Shown: positions 8,102 through 14,142, counted from the first letter of the stretch. The stretch is DNA of 17,470 bases from an uncultured Lachnospiraceae bacterium (GCA_910585205.1 CAJUCC010000045.1:1-17470); one strand, 5' to 3'. Translations and numbers: made by a program. The notes: generated by a model from the sequence alone, not told the origin.

Positions 8102-8733
8102 TTACCGCCTTCCTCTCTTTCCCTGCCTTCCCCTGCGTTTCAGTTCTTTCGCCTTCTTCTCATCGGCCTGTAGTTTGACCTTAATGGCCGCTATGACAAA
8201 AGCCTTTTCCTGCTCGTCCAGTCCGAGGAAAACAGAGGGCAGCATATGAAATTTCAGGAGGGAATAGTAAGCAAAATTTGCTTCCCAATCCCCTCCTTCG
8301 ATCAGTTTTTTGCTTCATCCACCTTATCGTTAAACGAAACGTCAAATCCCTGCAGGCGCTGGATAAATGCCGCCAGCTCATTGTATTCTCCCGGATCGTC
8401 AACCATTGCCGTCAGCAAATCCTCCGGTTTTTTCACCCCATAGGAATTCTGCAGTTCTTCATCATACAGATCCGGAACCACCACGGAAGCCGCGATCATC
8501 TGTCTGATATATTTGTTTGTCAGCAGTCTGGGGCGGAACATATTCGGTTTTCCCGTAACCGGAACGTCAATGGTATTCTCATCCCGCAGCGTTTCATTCT
8601 CCTTCGATGTGATGTGACGGAACTCCCACATAAGGGGGGTTCCGTTTTCATCACAGAGAGATTTTGTCGGTGCGTACATTTCATTGTGTTTTTCTGCTTT
8701 GTTAGCTTTCATAAACTGACTGAATTTCGACAT
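8102..8733 (-). CDS. Tail assembly chaperone, -1 frameshift long form (gpGT-like)
   Basis: Slipping back one base at A-AAA-AAC (8305-8311) joins the XkdN-like protein to a second open frame reading KKLIEGGDWEANFAYYSLLK, then FHMLPSVFLGLDEQEKAFVI and a basic tail ending RRGRQGKRGRR, about 210 residues in all. The extension has no start codon of its own near its beginning, is open up to TAA at 8104-8102, and ends one base before the tape-measure ATG. This arrangement, with short and long forms from a -1 shift directly upstream of the tape measure, is the conserved gpG/gpGT design of dsDNA phage tails. The extension would recruit tube subunits or tape measure. The reading frames and heptamer are seen directly; the slip itself is inferred. 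Confidence 0.88.
8257..8311 (-). promoter_or_regulatory. Programmed -1 frameshift signal (slippery site plus hairpin)
   Basis: The heptamer A-AAA-AAC (8305-8311) is in the correct zero-frame phase and is followed at once by TGA. Eight bases downstream begins a stem GGAGGG (8291-8296) that can pair with CCCTCC (8257-8262). Nested inside is a second hairpin, AAGCAA/TTGCTT (8269-8283). Slippery heptamer, spacer of 5-9 bases and downstream stem is the classic arrangement. Confidence 0.85.
8302..8733 (-). CDS. xkdN: XkdN-like tail assembly chaperone, short (zero-frame) form
   Basis: A 143-residue protein of the phage XkdN family, located between tube and tape measure where tail assembly chaperones such as lambda gpG sit. 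Visible family segments are MSKFSQFMKANKAEKHNEMY, EFRHITSKENETLRDENTID and PNMFRPRLLTNKYIRQMIA. It starts after AAGGAGAAGAAAA, an excellent ribosome binding site, 26 bases below the tube gene. The zero frame ends at a TGA immediately after a slippery A-AAA-AAC (8305-8311), so this is the product made by ribosomes that do not slip. Such chaperones coat the tape measure during assembly and are absent from the finished tail. Confidence 0.92.
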   Translation of the reverse strand: MSKFSQFMKANKAEKHNEMYAPTKSLCDENGTPLMWEFRHITSKENETLRDENTIDVPVTGKPNMFRPRLLTNKYIRQMIAASVVVPDLYDEELQNSYGVKKPEDLLTAMVDDPGEYNELAAFIQRLQGFDVSFNDKVDEAKN

Positions 8734-8759
8734 TTTTCTTCTCCTTTTCGCTTACTGCA

Positions 8760-9233
8760 TTAATATCCTTTCAATTCCTGAAAGGTTTCCGGCATATCCC
8801 AGCTTTCGAATGTGCCGGAGAGTTCTTCGTCCATAATTTCTTCTCCCGCTTCAAACTTTGATAAAATGAAGCTGTCGCACAGGCATCCTCTGTGAATCAC
8901 CGTCTGCCGGCCCGCCGCGCTCGTCGGGTCCTCATTGCTTACCTGAATCTCAAAATACGGCATCACGCCGGTCTTCTGATAGGTATCCGCCAGTTTCCGG
9001 AAACAGGACTGGTTATAATGCGCCGTACCGCTCCAGCTTCCCTTTCCGCCGGCCGCCTTATGGCCCATTCCCACCTTGCCGAGAATCGGCACATCCGTAA
9101 CATTAACCTCCCACTTACTCTCAAAGTTGGTCATGCTCATAAAGTTATAGCGCCGTCCCTCAATCGTAATAAAGCATTCTGCAAGGCCGCCATACACGGC
9201 GTCTTTCGCATCCATAATTGCATTGTTTCCCAT
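8760..9233 (-). CDS. xkdM: Tail tube protein (XkdM)
   Basis: A 157-residue protein of the XkdM/phage tail tube family, the inner tube of the contractile tail. Typical sequence: DAVYGGLAECFITIEGRRYN, then FMSMTNFESKWEVNVTDVPI, LGKVGMGHKAAGGKGSWSGT and the C-terminal GTFESWDMPETFQELKGY. Length is normal for the family. AGGAGG lies about 12 bases upstream of the ATG, so ATG at 9233 is preferred over the internal ATG at 9215. It follows the sheath gene by 16 bases, the usual sheath-tube pair, and both should be made in many copies per particle. Confidence 0.95.
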   Translation of the reverse strand: MGNNAIMDAKDAVYGGLAECFITIEGRRYNFMSMTNFESKWEVNVTDVPILGKVGMGHKAAGGKGSWSGTAHYNQSCFRKLADTYQKTGVMPYFEIQVSNEDPTSAAGRQTVIHRGCLCDSFILSKFEAGEEIMDEELSGTFESWDMPETFQELKGY

Positions 9234-9249
9234 CTGTCTTCACCGCCTC

Positions 9250-10560
9250 CTATCCAATCATAACTGTCATATATAATCTGCCCATTGCATTGACCACGGT
9301 AATCGCGTCGCGCACAACAACCGCTTTCGGCGTATCCCCGGGTTCCACGGTAATGTCGGAATCCGCAAACCCTTCGATCGCCCTGATCTGCTCCATCTGC
9401 CGGTGATGTGCCACAATATCGGACCACAGGGAAATCCGGCCCGCCGCATCGTTCGGCACGACGCCCAGATATTTCGTATTGAATAAAACCGCAATGTCGT
9501 TTCCGATCTGGTCGATCACCCGGACTGTCTGGTTGTCTTTGAAAATGTCCCCCTGTGTCTCGGACGTTGTCACCATCGTATTAATGTCTTCCAGCACGCG
9601 CACATCCGTTCCCACCATGTGCAGCACAAATTTTCCGGCCTTAACCGCATCTTTTAACTGCGCCTGTGTATAAGCGGTGTCAACGGTAAATGCCCCGTCA
9701 TACTTTTTGTTCTGATTGCTTCTGTTGACGGCGCAGCCCGCACAGGCTCCCGTCACCCAGTAGACAAGCCCCGCTTCGCTCCATCCTTCATCCAGCACAC
9801 GGTTATCCACACTGATTACGCCCGGATCATCCGCTTTCGCATAATCATAAAGCACAAGCTGGAACTTCACACCCATCTCATTGCGCAGACGTTTGGCAAA
9901 AGCGGCAAAGAGCGCTTTGGTCGTATCGTCCGTCACCACGGCTCCCATCGTATGAAACGAAAAGGATTCGATTTTATCAAGGTACGACTGGTACGCCGCG
10001 CCGTCCACCGTGCCGTTTTCCCCGCCGGTCAGCGGAATGCCCGCAGACGCTTCCAGCACTGCGCCCGGTTTCCATGTCACATATGCGTTTCCGGCCAGTT
10101 CGTCCGCCCCGGCAACCGTCTGTTCATCGACCACCGATGTGCCGAAAAGAGTTTTCACGTCAAACAATGATTCGTCATCGACGTTCACCTGGACGATAAT
10201 ACGCAGATCATTTCCGCGAATCCCGGGATACGCTGCTTCCGCAAGCGCATTTCCCGCTTTTTTGCCGCCGCCGTTTAACCGGTATCCGTAGAGAACCTCC
10301 GTGTTGAGAAATAAATCCCGCAGGCCTTTCAGCTTTTCATCGGTATACGCATACCCGAAAATCTCCATACTGTTTTTCTGCAAATCCGCGTTTGTCACGG
10401 TAAATACTTTATCTGCAGCGCCCCAGTCCATCTCCAGCGGCATCGTCGCGATGCCTCTTCCCGAAAGCGCTGCGTTTGCCGCCGCCTTTGAAACAAAGTT
10501 GATATATGCTCCCGGCAATTCCTTATTCTGTACCAAAAAAGTACCGCCTCCCAAAGCCAT
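9250..10560 (-). CDS. xkdK: Contractile tail sheath protein (XkdK)
   Basis: A 436-residue tail sheath of the XkdK family, which forms the outer cylinder that contracts and drives the tube into the target envelope. The N-terminus MALGGGTFLVQNKELPGAYI with NFVSKAAANAALSGRGI is the family signature. The C-terminal part carries INTMVTTSETQGDIFKDNQT, RVIDQIGNDIAVLFNTKYLG and the closing GRLYMTVMIG. I place the start at ATG 10560, where homologues begin and where AAGGTG is well spaced, instead of the GTG two codons earlier at 10566. With this start there are two bases between it and the stop of the upstream small gene. A sheath shows that the tail is contractile, hence R-type if it is a bacteriocin. 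Confidence 0.96.
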   Translation of the reverse strand: MALGGGTFLVQNKELPGAYINFVSKAAANAALSGRGIATMPLEMDWGAADKVFTVTNADLQKNSMEIFGYAYTDEKLKGLRDLFLNTEVLYGYRLNGGGKKAGNALAEAAYPGIRGNDLRIIVQVNVDDESLFDVKTLFGTSVVDEQTVAGADELAGNAYVTWKPGAVLEASAGIPLTGGENGTVDGAAYQSYLDKIESFSFHTMGAVVTDDTTKALFAAFAKRLRNEMGVKFQLVLYDYAKADDPGVISVDNRVLDEGWSEAGLVYWVTGACAGCAVNRSNQNKKYDGAFTVDTAYTQAQLKDAVKAGKFVLHMVGTDVRVLEDINTMVTTSETQGDIFKDNQTVRVIDQIGNDIAVLFNTKYLGVVPNDAAGRISLWSDIVAHHRQMEQIRAIEGFADSDITVEPGDTPKAVVVRDAITVVNAMGRLYMTVMIG

Positions 10561-10562
10561 TT

Positions 10563-10769
10563 TCACTTCACCTTACCTTTCTTGTATCTCGCAATCTTTT
10601 CCTCCACATCTTCTGCCGTGTACTGCCTGCCGGGCAACAAAAGGGCATCTGCCATATCCCGCCTGTCCCGGAAGCGCTGCGCGGCAAGAAGCTGTTCCTT
10701 TGTAAATGTGTTCTCACCTTTTCCGGTATTTTCCGAAGGTTCCCTTGACACTTTTTTCTCAACCGGCAT
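10563..10769 (-). CDS. Small conserved tail-module protein upstream of sheath
   Basis: A 68-residue charged, helical protein. The pattern FTKEQLLAAQRFRDRRDMAD followed by ALLLPGRQYTAEDVEEKIAR and a lysine-rich end matches the short uncharacterised proteins that sit directly before XkdK in clostridial PBSX-like tail clusters. Its start overlaps the tail terminator reading frame by 11 bases, and it is followed at once by the sheath. Function is unknown; position suggests a role in sheath or terminator assembly. There is no membrane segment or signal peptide. Confidence 0.8.
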   Translation of the reverse strand: MPVEKKVSREPSENTGKGENTFTKEQLLAAQRFRDRRDMADALLLPGRQYTAEDVEEKIARYKKGKVK

Positions 10770-11214
10770 GTTCCACCTGTCCTTTCACGGAGACTTCCTC
10801 CGAAATCTCTTCCATCCTCGGGACGAAACTGCTGTCTTCATAAACAAACCGATCATAGTTCACAAAAAACTGCAGTGCCCCATCCGTCACTTCACACTGC
10901 ATGTCTGTCCCCATCACCCGTACCGCACCGACGGGCAGCCATCTCAGGCATGTAAAAAGCCGTTCGGCAACCGTATGGCATTCCTCGCTCTCTTTTCCGC
11001 TTTCTCCGGGAAAATAACGGATGCAGAAACAGTTCTGCCTGAAATACCGTTTCCCCTGGAACTGACTGCCTGTGGAACGCTGCCACCGGATGAAAAAAGC
11101 AGGAACCTCCTGGCCCTGCTCTTTTTCTTCCGTCCAGATTTTATAGCCGCTGCCAAACGCTGTCACCAGGGAAACACGAATTGCCTCTGTTATGGAATTT
11201 ATTATTGTGGACAC
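10759..11214 (-). CDS. Phage tail terminator family protein (DUF6838-like)
   Basis: A 151-residue protein and the first gene of the tail operon. SITEAIRVSLVTAFGSGYKI, then EVPAFFIRWQRSTGSQFQGK, RYFRQNCFCIRYFPG and ALQFFVNYDRFVYED match the tail terminator/DUF6838 family of clostridial phages and tailocins. A terminator caps the growing tube and sheath. In a headed phage it would also connect to the head, but no connector, capsid, portal or terminase gene precedes it here; a regulator does. Ribosome binding site GGGAGGTG lies upstream of the chosen ATG at 11214. The C-terminus is acidic. Confidence 0.85.
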   Translation of the reverse strand: MSTIINSITEAIRVSLVTAFGSGYKIWTEEKEQGQEVPAFFIRWQRSTGSQFQGKRYFRQNCFCIRYFPGESGKESEECHTVAERLFTCLRWLPVGAVRVMGTDMQCEVTDGALQFFVNYDRFVYEDSSFVPRMEEISEEVSVKGQVEHAG

Positions 11215-11224
11215 CTCCCTTCCC

Positions 11225-11265
11225 GCATAAAAAAGAACCGCCTCCCGGCGATTCTTTTTTTATGC
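11225..11265 (-). terminator. Bidirectional hairpin/leader attenuator before the tail operon
   Basis: A near-perfect stem of about 18 bp (11225-11242 with 11247-11265, loop of four bases) flanked by A/T runs, so it can terminate in either direction. On the minus strand it lies between the candidate tail promoter and the first tail gene. It either ends transcripts of the sigma-like gene or attenuates the tail operon. Confidence 0.8.
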
Positions 11266-11283
11266 CTGTCCCGTCATACTATT

Positions 11284-11325
11284 ACCATAGCATACCGGGA
11301 ACGGACATTTCGGACAAAGCGGACA
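11284..11325 (-). promoter_or_regulatory. Candidate activator-dependent tail operon promoter
   Basis: On the minus strand three copies of TGTCCG lie exactly nine bases apart (11320-11325, 11311-11316, 11302-11307). They are followed by an extended -10-like TGCTATGGT, with hexamer at 11284-11289. No good -35 hexamer is present; the repeats occupy that place, as in activator-dependent promoters. The nearest candidate activator is the sigma-like protein just upstream. Repeats are seen; promoter function is inferred. Confidence 0.5.
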
Positions 11326-11339
11326 AACCTGAAATTTTT

Positions 11340-11681
11340 TTATCGGATAAACCGCTGATATTCTTTCCGCACACTCTCGGCTGTTGCATTTCTTCCCATT
11401 TTTACAGCCACCTGTTCCCACGACAGTCCCGCCAGATGCCGGTAACGCACGATCCGCTGCATCCGTACCGGTATCGTAAGCATCCACGCTTCAATCTGAA
11501 AGCGTATCCGTTCCGCACAGTCCTTTCGCTGTTCCAGCAGTCCCTGTTCCTGTCGCAGACTGCCGTCATTTCCGTTCGTCAAATCCGCTCCCTTTTTTCG
11601 ATTGAGCTTTCTGATGTCCTGTTCCGTCTCCCGTATCAGTTCACAGGCATCCACATATTCCTGCAGCATACATTTATCCAT
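11340..11681 (-). CDS. Sigma-70 region 4-like transcriptional activator (DUF1492-type)
   Basis: A ~113-residue helical protein. An N-terminal coiled-coil-like part (QEYVDACELIRETEQDIRKL) leads to a C-terminal helix-turn-helix: TIPVRMQRIVRYRHLAGLSW, then EQVAVKMGRNATAESVRKEY. This is the layout of DUF1492/ArpU-like late regulators of Firmicute prophages, and resembles sigma factor region 4. I chose ATG 11681 because AGAGGAG lies 12 bases upstream. The longest frame starts at 11726 but has no ribosome binding site and coincides with the -35 of the tRNA promoter on the other strand. It lies immediately upstream of the tail operon, and I infer that it switches on the tail genes. Confidence 0.8.
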   Translation of the reverse strand: MDKCMLQEYVDACELIRETEQDIRKLNRKKGADLTNGNDGSLRQEQGLLEQRKDCAERIRFQIEAWMLTIPVRMQRIVRYRHLAGLSWEQVAVKMGRNATAESVRKEYQRFIR

Positions 11682-11720
11682 TTTTTCGACACACTCCTCT
11701 TGATTTTTTCCGTCTTCCCC

Positions 11721-11748
11721 TTGCATTTTTCAGCGAAAATGCTATAAT
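11721..11748 (+). promoter_or_regulatory. Promoter of tRNA-Ala
   Basis: TTGCAT (11721-11726), a 16-base spacer and TATAAT (11743-11748), ending nine bases before the mature tRNA 5' end. It overlaps the 5' part of the oppositely oriented sigma-like reading frame. Confidence 0.75.
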
Positions 11749-11757
11749 AATCTGCAT

Positions 11758-11830
11758 GGGGATATAGCTCAGTTGGGAGAGCGATACGTTCGCAACGTAT
11801 AGGTCACGAGTTCGAGTCTCGCTATCTCCA
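11758..11830 (+). tRNA. tRNA-Ala(CGC)
   Basis: A 73-base cloverleaf. The 7-bp acceptor stem carries the G3-U70 pair that marks tRNA-Ala. The D stem is GCTC/GAGC, the anticodon stem ATACG/CGTAT, and the loop TTCGCAA gives anticodon CGC (codon GCG). The T loop is TTCGAGT, with one A-C mismatch at the base of the T stem. The discriminator base is A. CCA is not encoded; a run of T follows directly. It lies in the control region of the tail locus, antisense to the tail transcription direction. Confidence 0.93.
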
Positions 11831-11858
11831 TTTTTTATATGAATCTTTTCTTTTTCTC

Positions 11859-12493
11859 TCAGGCAGTCAATCCATGATCTGCTGCCGTTTTCATCACCGA
11901 TTCCCCCCACAAAAGCAAATCCTTTGTTGTCACCGCCCAGACCGCACAATTATGCATCCGCGGCTGAACGATATGCAGGTAAATGTCCGCAATCGCAAAC
12001 CGCCTGCCGAATTCCCGGTAAGCTCCCAGCGCGCATAACGCGAGTCTGCAGTTTCTTTCTGCCTTTACCGGAATTCCCCTTCCATATTTAAAGTCAACAA
12101 TATGCAGTTCTTTTCCACAGATCATGATACAGTCTGCAACGGCAGAGCCTTCCGCTATCCATGGATCAAGGTCAAGTCTTTTTCCGCTGCGGCAAACGGC
12201 TGCCGGGGAAAAGCGGATACAATCCCGCATATATAATCCGCATATTCCTCCGCAGCCCGTTCCATCTCCGGCGTACAGGCATTTTGCTGTCGTAGTTTCT
12301 GTAAACCGCTTTTGTCAATTTTGCCGGCCCCTCTGGAATCGGCAAACATTTTCTGCAGCTTCCCGATACATATACGGTGCGCAGCCGCCTGTTCCTGTGC
12401 ATATGGGGATACTGTCTCCGGGATGCAGCTTCTCCGGGTTCTCTTTTTTTCCATCTGTATTGTGCACCTGCCTTTCTCTGACCGCGATACCAC
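11859..12493 (-). pseudogene. DUF2800 (PD-(D/E)XK nuclease-like) remnant, frameshifted and truncated
   Basis: Two frames together read as a DUF2800 protein, a Cas4/RecB-like nuclease family of phage replication modules. The upstream frame (12155-12493) contains SPYAQEQAAAHRICIGKLQK and TPEMERAAEEYADYICGIV. The downstream frame contains RLDLDPWIAEGSAVADCIMI, then ELHIVDFKYGRGIPVKAERN, with the D and DFK residues of the nuclease core, and IYLHIVQPRMHN. They join if a run of five A (12179-12183 on this strand) is restored to six. The family's C-terminal half (normally ~370 residues in total) is missing, with a stop at 11859 close to the tRNA, and the usual N-terminal start is also absent. I infer a decayed remnant of a full prophage. 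Confidence 0.8.
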
Positions 12494-12509
12494 CCTGCTC
12501 TTCTATTTA

Positions 12510-12522
12510 TTGCACTGTGCAA
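12510..12522. promoter_or_regulatory. Operator copy 1 (distal)
   Basis: TTGCACTGTGCAA, a perfect 6-1-6 palindrome. Three related 13-mers lie at 12591, 12616 and 12657, which points to a dimeric repressor site. The Xre protein encoded at 12712 is the likely ligand. Confidence 0.75.
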
Positions 12523-12586
12523 CTATCAGCGCCAAAAAATAAAAAAATGCGGTAAATCCAAATGTTTTTCCTGTTATTTGCTTTTA

Positions 12587-12615
12587 ATAATAGCACTGTG
12601 CAACAACCGCGTCAA
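12587..12615 (-). promoter_or_regulatory. Leftward (early/lytic-type) promoter
   Basis: On the minus strand TTGACG (12610-12615), a 17-base spacer and TATTAT (12587-12592). Operator copy 2 lies in the spacer and touches the -10, while copy 3 abuts the -35. Transcription would run toward the DUF2800 remnant, the sigma-like gene and the tail operon. Confidence 0.75.
12591..12603. promoter_or_regulatory. Operator copy 2
   Basis: TAGCACTGTGCAA, one base from copy 1. It lies between the -35 and -10 of the leftward promoter, so occupancy should block that promoter. Confidence 0.75.
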
Positions 12616-12628
12616 TAGCTCTGCGCAA
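12616..12628. promoter_or_regulatory. Operator copy 3
   Basis: TAGCTCTGCGCAA, aligned with the other copies over all 13 positions. It sits directly upstream of the -35 of the leftward promoter. Confidence 0.65.
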
Positions 12629-12656
12629 CTTTTCTGAATGATTTTAATGTTTTCTA

Positions 12657-12669
12657 TTGCATTGCGCAA
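12657..12669. promoter_or_regulatory. Operator copy 4 (repressor autoregulation)
   Basis: TTGCATTGCGCAA. Its first six bases are the -35 hexamer of the repressor promoter, so binding here should shut off repressor synthesis. Confidence 0.7.
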
Positions 12670-12685
12670 TCAAATGTACTATACT
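12657..12685 (+). promoter_or_regulatory. Rightward promoter of the Xre repressor gene
   Basis: TTGCAT (12657-12662), a 17-base spacer and TATACT (12680-12685), 26 bases before the ATG at 12712. The ribosome binding site AGGAAGGGG lies between. Confidence 0.8.
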
Positions 12686-12711
12686 GGTTCTCAGAGGAAG
12701 GGGATTCCAGT

Positions 12712-13155
12712 ATGACAAATGCAGAAACAGGAACCAGAATCAAATATGCACGCGGTTTGAGAAACGCCACACTGGACGAAGTTGCCAGAAAAGTAGGTGT
12801 GACGAAATCCACGATACAGCGCTATGAAAACGGAAAAATCAATGCGATCAAGATTCCTGTCGTCGAATCCATCGCCGCGGCGTTGCAGGTAAACCCGGCC
12901 TGGCTTCTCGGAAAGTCCGATGATATGGAACTTCCCGTGCAAAAGCTTCCCGGAATTATGCGATATTACAGTATGCTCAATGAAACGGGCAGGCAGGAAG
13001 CCGAAAAACGCGTCGAAGAGCTGACTCACATTCCCCGTTATGCATTGTGCATCAGGGCGGCCCACAATGATTACGCTGCCGATCCTGAGGAACAGGAACG
13101 GATGCGGGAAGACCTTTCCACACTGCAGTGGCCGGATTCCCGGATATATGATTGA
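12712..13155 (+). CDS. Xre-family repressor
   Basis: A 147-residue regulator. Residues ~8-62 are a Cro/CI-type helix-turn-helix: GTRIKYARGLRNATLDEVAR, then KVGVTKSTIQRYENGKINAI and VESIAAALQVNPAWLLG. A linker and the helix NETGRQEAEKRVEELTHIPR follow, a common C-terminal dimerisation segment. AGGAAGGGG precedes the ATG. Four palindromic 13-mers lie in the 200 bases upstream, one over its own -35 and two on the divergent promoter, so I infer an autoregulated master repressor of the leftward tail-directed transcript. No LexA-like peptidase domain is present. Derepression may depend on the ImmA-like protein encoded directly downstream, as for ImmR/ImmA of ICEBs1. Confidence 0.92.
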   Translation: MTNAETGTRIKYARGLRNATLDEVARKVGVTKSTIQRYENGKINAIKIPVVESIAAALQVNPAWLLGKSDDMELPVQKLPGIMRYYSMLNETGRQEAEKRVEELTHIPRYALCIRAAHNDYAADPEEQERMREDLSTLQWPDSRIYD

Positions 13156-13177
13156 AACCGTAAATGGGGTGATTTCC

Positions 13178-13642
13178 TTGGAATATGAAGATTTACTGAA
13201 AGAAAGTACTGCAAATAACGTCTATATTATAGAAAATGCCGATTTCAAATCCAAGGCAGACGGCCTGATTAACGGAAATGTAATCGGAATCAATAAGAAT
13301 GTGCGGACATCCCGCAAACGTACCTGTATTCTGGCGGAAGAACTGGGCCATTATCACACGACGGCAGGAGATATTGTCTGTCAGTCAACCGTGTCGGACC
13401 GCAAGCAGGAACTTCGCGCAAGAATCTGGGCATATAACAAACTGATTGGTCTGAACGGCATTGTAAACGCCTGTAAACATGGCTGCCATTCCCTGCATGA
13501 CACCGCCGATTATCTGAATGTCACAGAGGAATTTTTATTGGAAGCACTGCAGTATTATAAGGGGAAATACGGAATCTATGCAACGATAGACAACTATGTT
13601 ATCTATTTCGAACCGTCTCTGGGCGTGTTTGAACTGGTATAA
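13178..13642 (+). CDS. ImmA/IrrE-like metallopeptidase family protein
   Basis: About 154 residues. The core TCILAEELGHYHTTAGDIVC is the ImmA/IrrE zinc-site region, but the usual HExxH reads EELGH: the first histidine is Glu, a variant seen in many phage-linked members. NNVYIIENADFKSKADGLIN and GNVIGINKNVRTSRKRT before it, and HDTADYLNVTEEFLLEALQY after it, fit the family. I prefer TTG 13178 because GGGGTGA lies five bases upstream and homologues begin near EYEDLLKE. ATG 13148, overlapping the repressor stop, is in the same frame but lacks a site. Gene pairs of this type remove the repressor on DNA damage or other cues; that this one does so is inferred. Confidence 0.88.
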   Translation: MEYEDLLKESTANNVYIIENADFKSKADGLINGNVIGINKNVRTSRKRTCILAEELGHYHTTAGDIVCQSTVSDRKQELRARIWAYNKLIGLNGIVNACKHGCHSLHDTADYLNVTEEFLLEALQYYKGKYGIYATIDNYVIYFEPSLGVFELV

Positions 13643-13666
13643 GTTCGTCGCACTTATGGTGCCGGG

Positions 13667-13957
13667 TTACGATGTCTGTCCTTTTACCAGATCCAGTTCA
13701 TTCAGTATGGCAACGGAATCTTTCATCCCCTGAATATAGGCCAGCTCACTGAAGCGGGAATTGCACTCATTGTTTGCCGTCAGCAGACGGTCAATCATCA
13801 ATCGCTCCTCCTGTGACAGATCGTATTCTCCCAACCGCCGTACCAGCTCCGCTACTGCCTCATTCCGCTTTATATACTCTTCATCGCCCAATACGACTTC
13901 GTCAAAGCGCTCCCCGGTCATCTTCTTCGCCAATAGTTCCAGTATACTGTCTTCCAT
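13667..13957 (-). CDS. Small helical protein of unknown function (DUF6809-like)
   Basis: A 96-residue, charged, all-helical protein: MEDSILELLAKKMTGERFDE, RRLGEYDLSQEERLMIDRLL and SRFSELAYIQGMKDSVAILN. The layout resembles small clostridial DUF6809-like proteins, but I do not recognise it with certainty. AAAGGGGA lies seven bases before the ATG. It converges on the ImmA-like gene with 24 bases between and is preceded by a hairpin-rich leader ending in a terminator (13987-14020), so leader control is possible. There is no membrane segment. Confidence 0.7.
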   Translation of the reverse strand: MEDSILELLAKKMTGERFDEVVLGDEEYIKRNEAVAELVRRLGEYDLSQEERLMIDRLLTANNECNSRFSELAYIQGMKDSVAILNELDLVKGQTS

Positions 13958-13986
13958 ACACTTTCCCCTTTAATACGTTCCCATTT

Positions 13987-14140
13987 AAAAAGGACTGCCC
14001 ACCGCGACAGGCCGCAGTCCCCTGATACGCGATCCTCACCCGGAATACCCCGGGCAGGCTGCCCTGCCCATCGGGAATATTCCTGTGAGAACCAAGAATG
14101 AGGTGTAAAGTATGCGTCCACACTTACACCTCATTATATT
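13987..14140 (-). ncRNA. Candidate structured leader RNA / multi-hairpin repeat element
   Basis: Read on the minus strand, three hairpins follow one another. First, a 12-bp perfect stem (14124-14135 with 14097-14108) with a 15-base loop. Second, a long interrupted stem (14035-14089) made of CTCAC/GTGAG, GGAATA/TATTCC and GGGCAGG/CCTGCCC. Third, GGACTGC/GCAGTCC (13992-14020) followed by TTTTT, an intrinsic terminator. A TATAAT (14133-14138) lies at the 5' end but has no good -35. Small reading frames across it (for example 13918-14121) have no ribosome binding support. The 5' part recurs at 15929-16006. Either an RNA leader of the 13667-13957 gene or a mobile hairpin element. Confidence 0.55.
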
Positions 14141-14142
14141 AA
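14059..14142 (-). repeat. Dispersed repeat, copy 1
   Basis: Matches 15929-16006 in the same orientation, with small gaps at the left end. A 23-base core is identical (14108-14130 and 15972-15994), including the loop of the 12-bp hairpin. The core is conserved even though copy 2 has lost most of the pairing. Confidence 0.85.

Noticed and set aside
8181..8402. Minus-strand 73-codon frame starting with ATG near the chaperone
   Set aside because: Different frame from the -1 extension and unlike any tail protein; the frameshift product explains the region.
11674..11949. Minus-strand 91-codon frame containing GDSETRTRDLYVANVSLSQL
   Set aside because: This is the translated antisense of the tRNA-Ala gene, a well-known spurious protein pattern.
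13902..14123. Overlapping minus-strand frames of 73 and 67 codons
   Set aside because: They cover the multi-hairpin element; composition follows the hairpins and one overlaps the start of the 13667-13957 gene.
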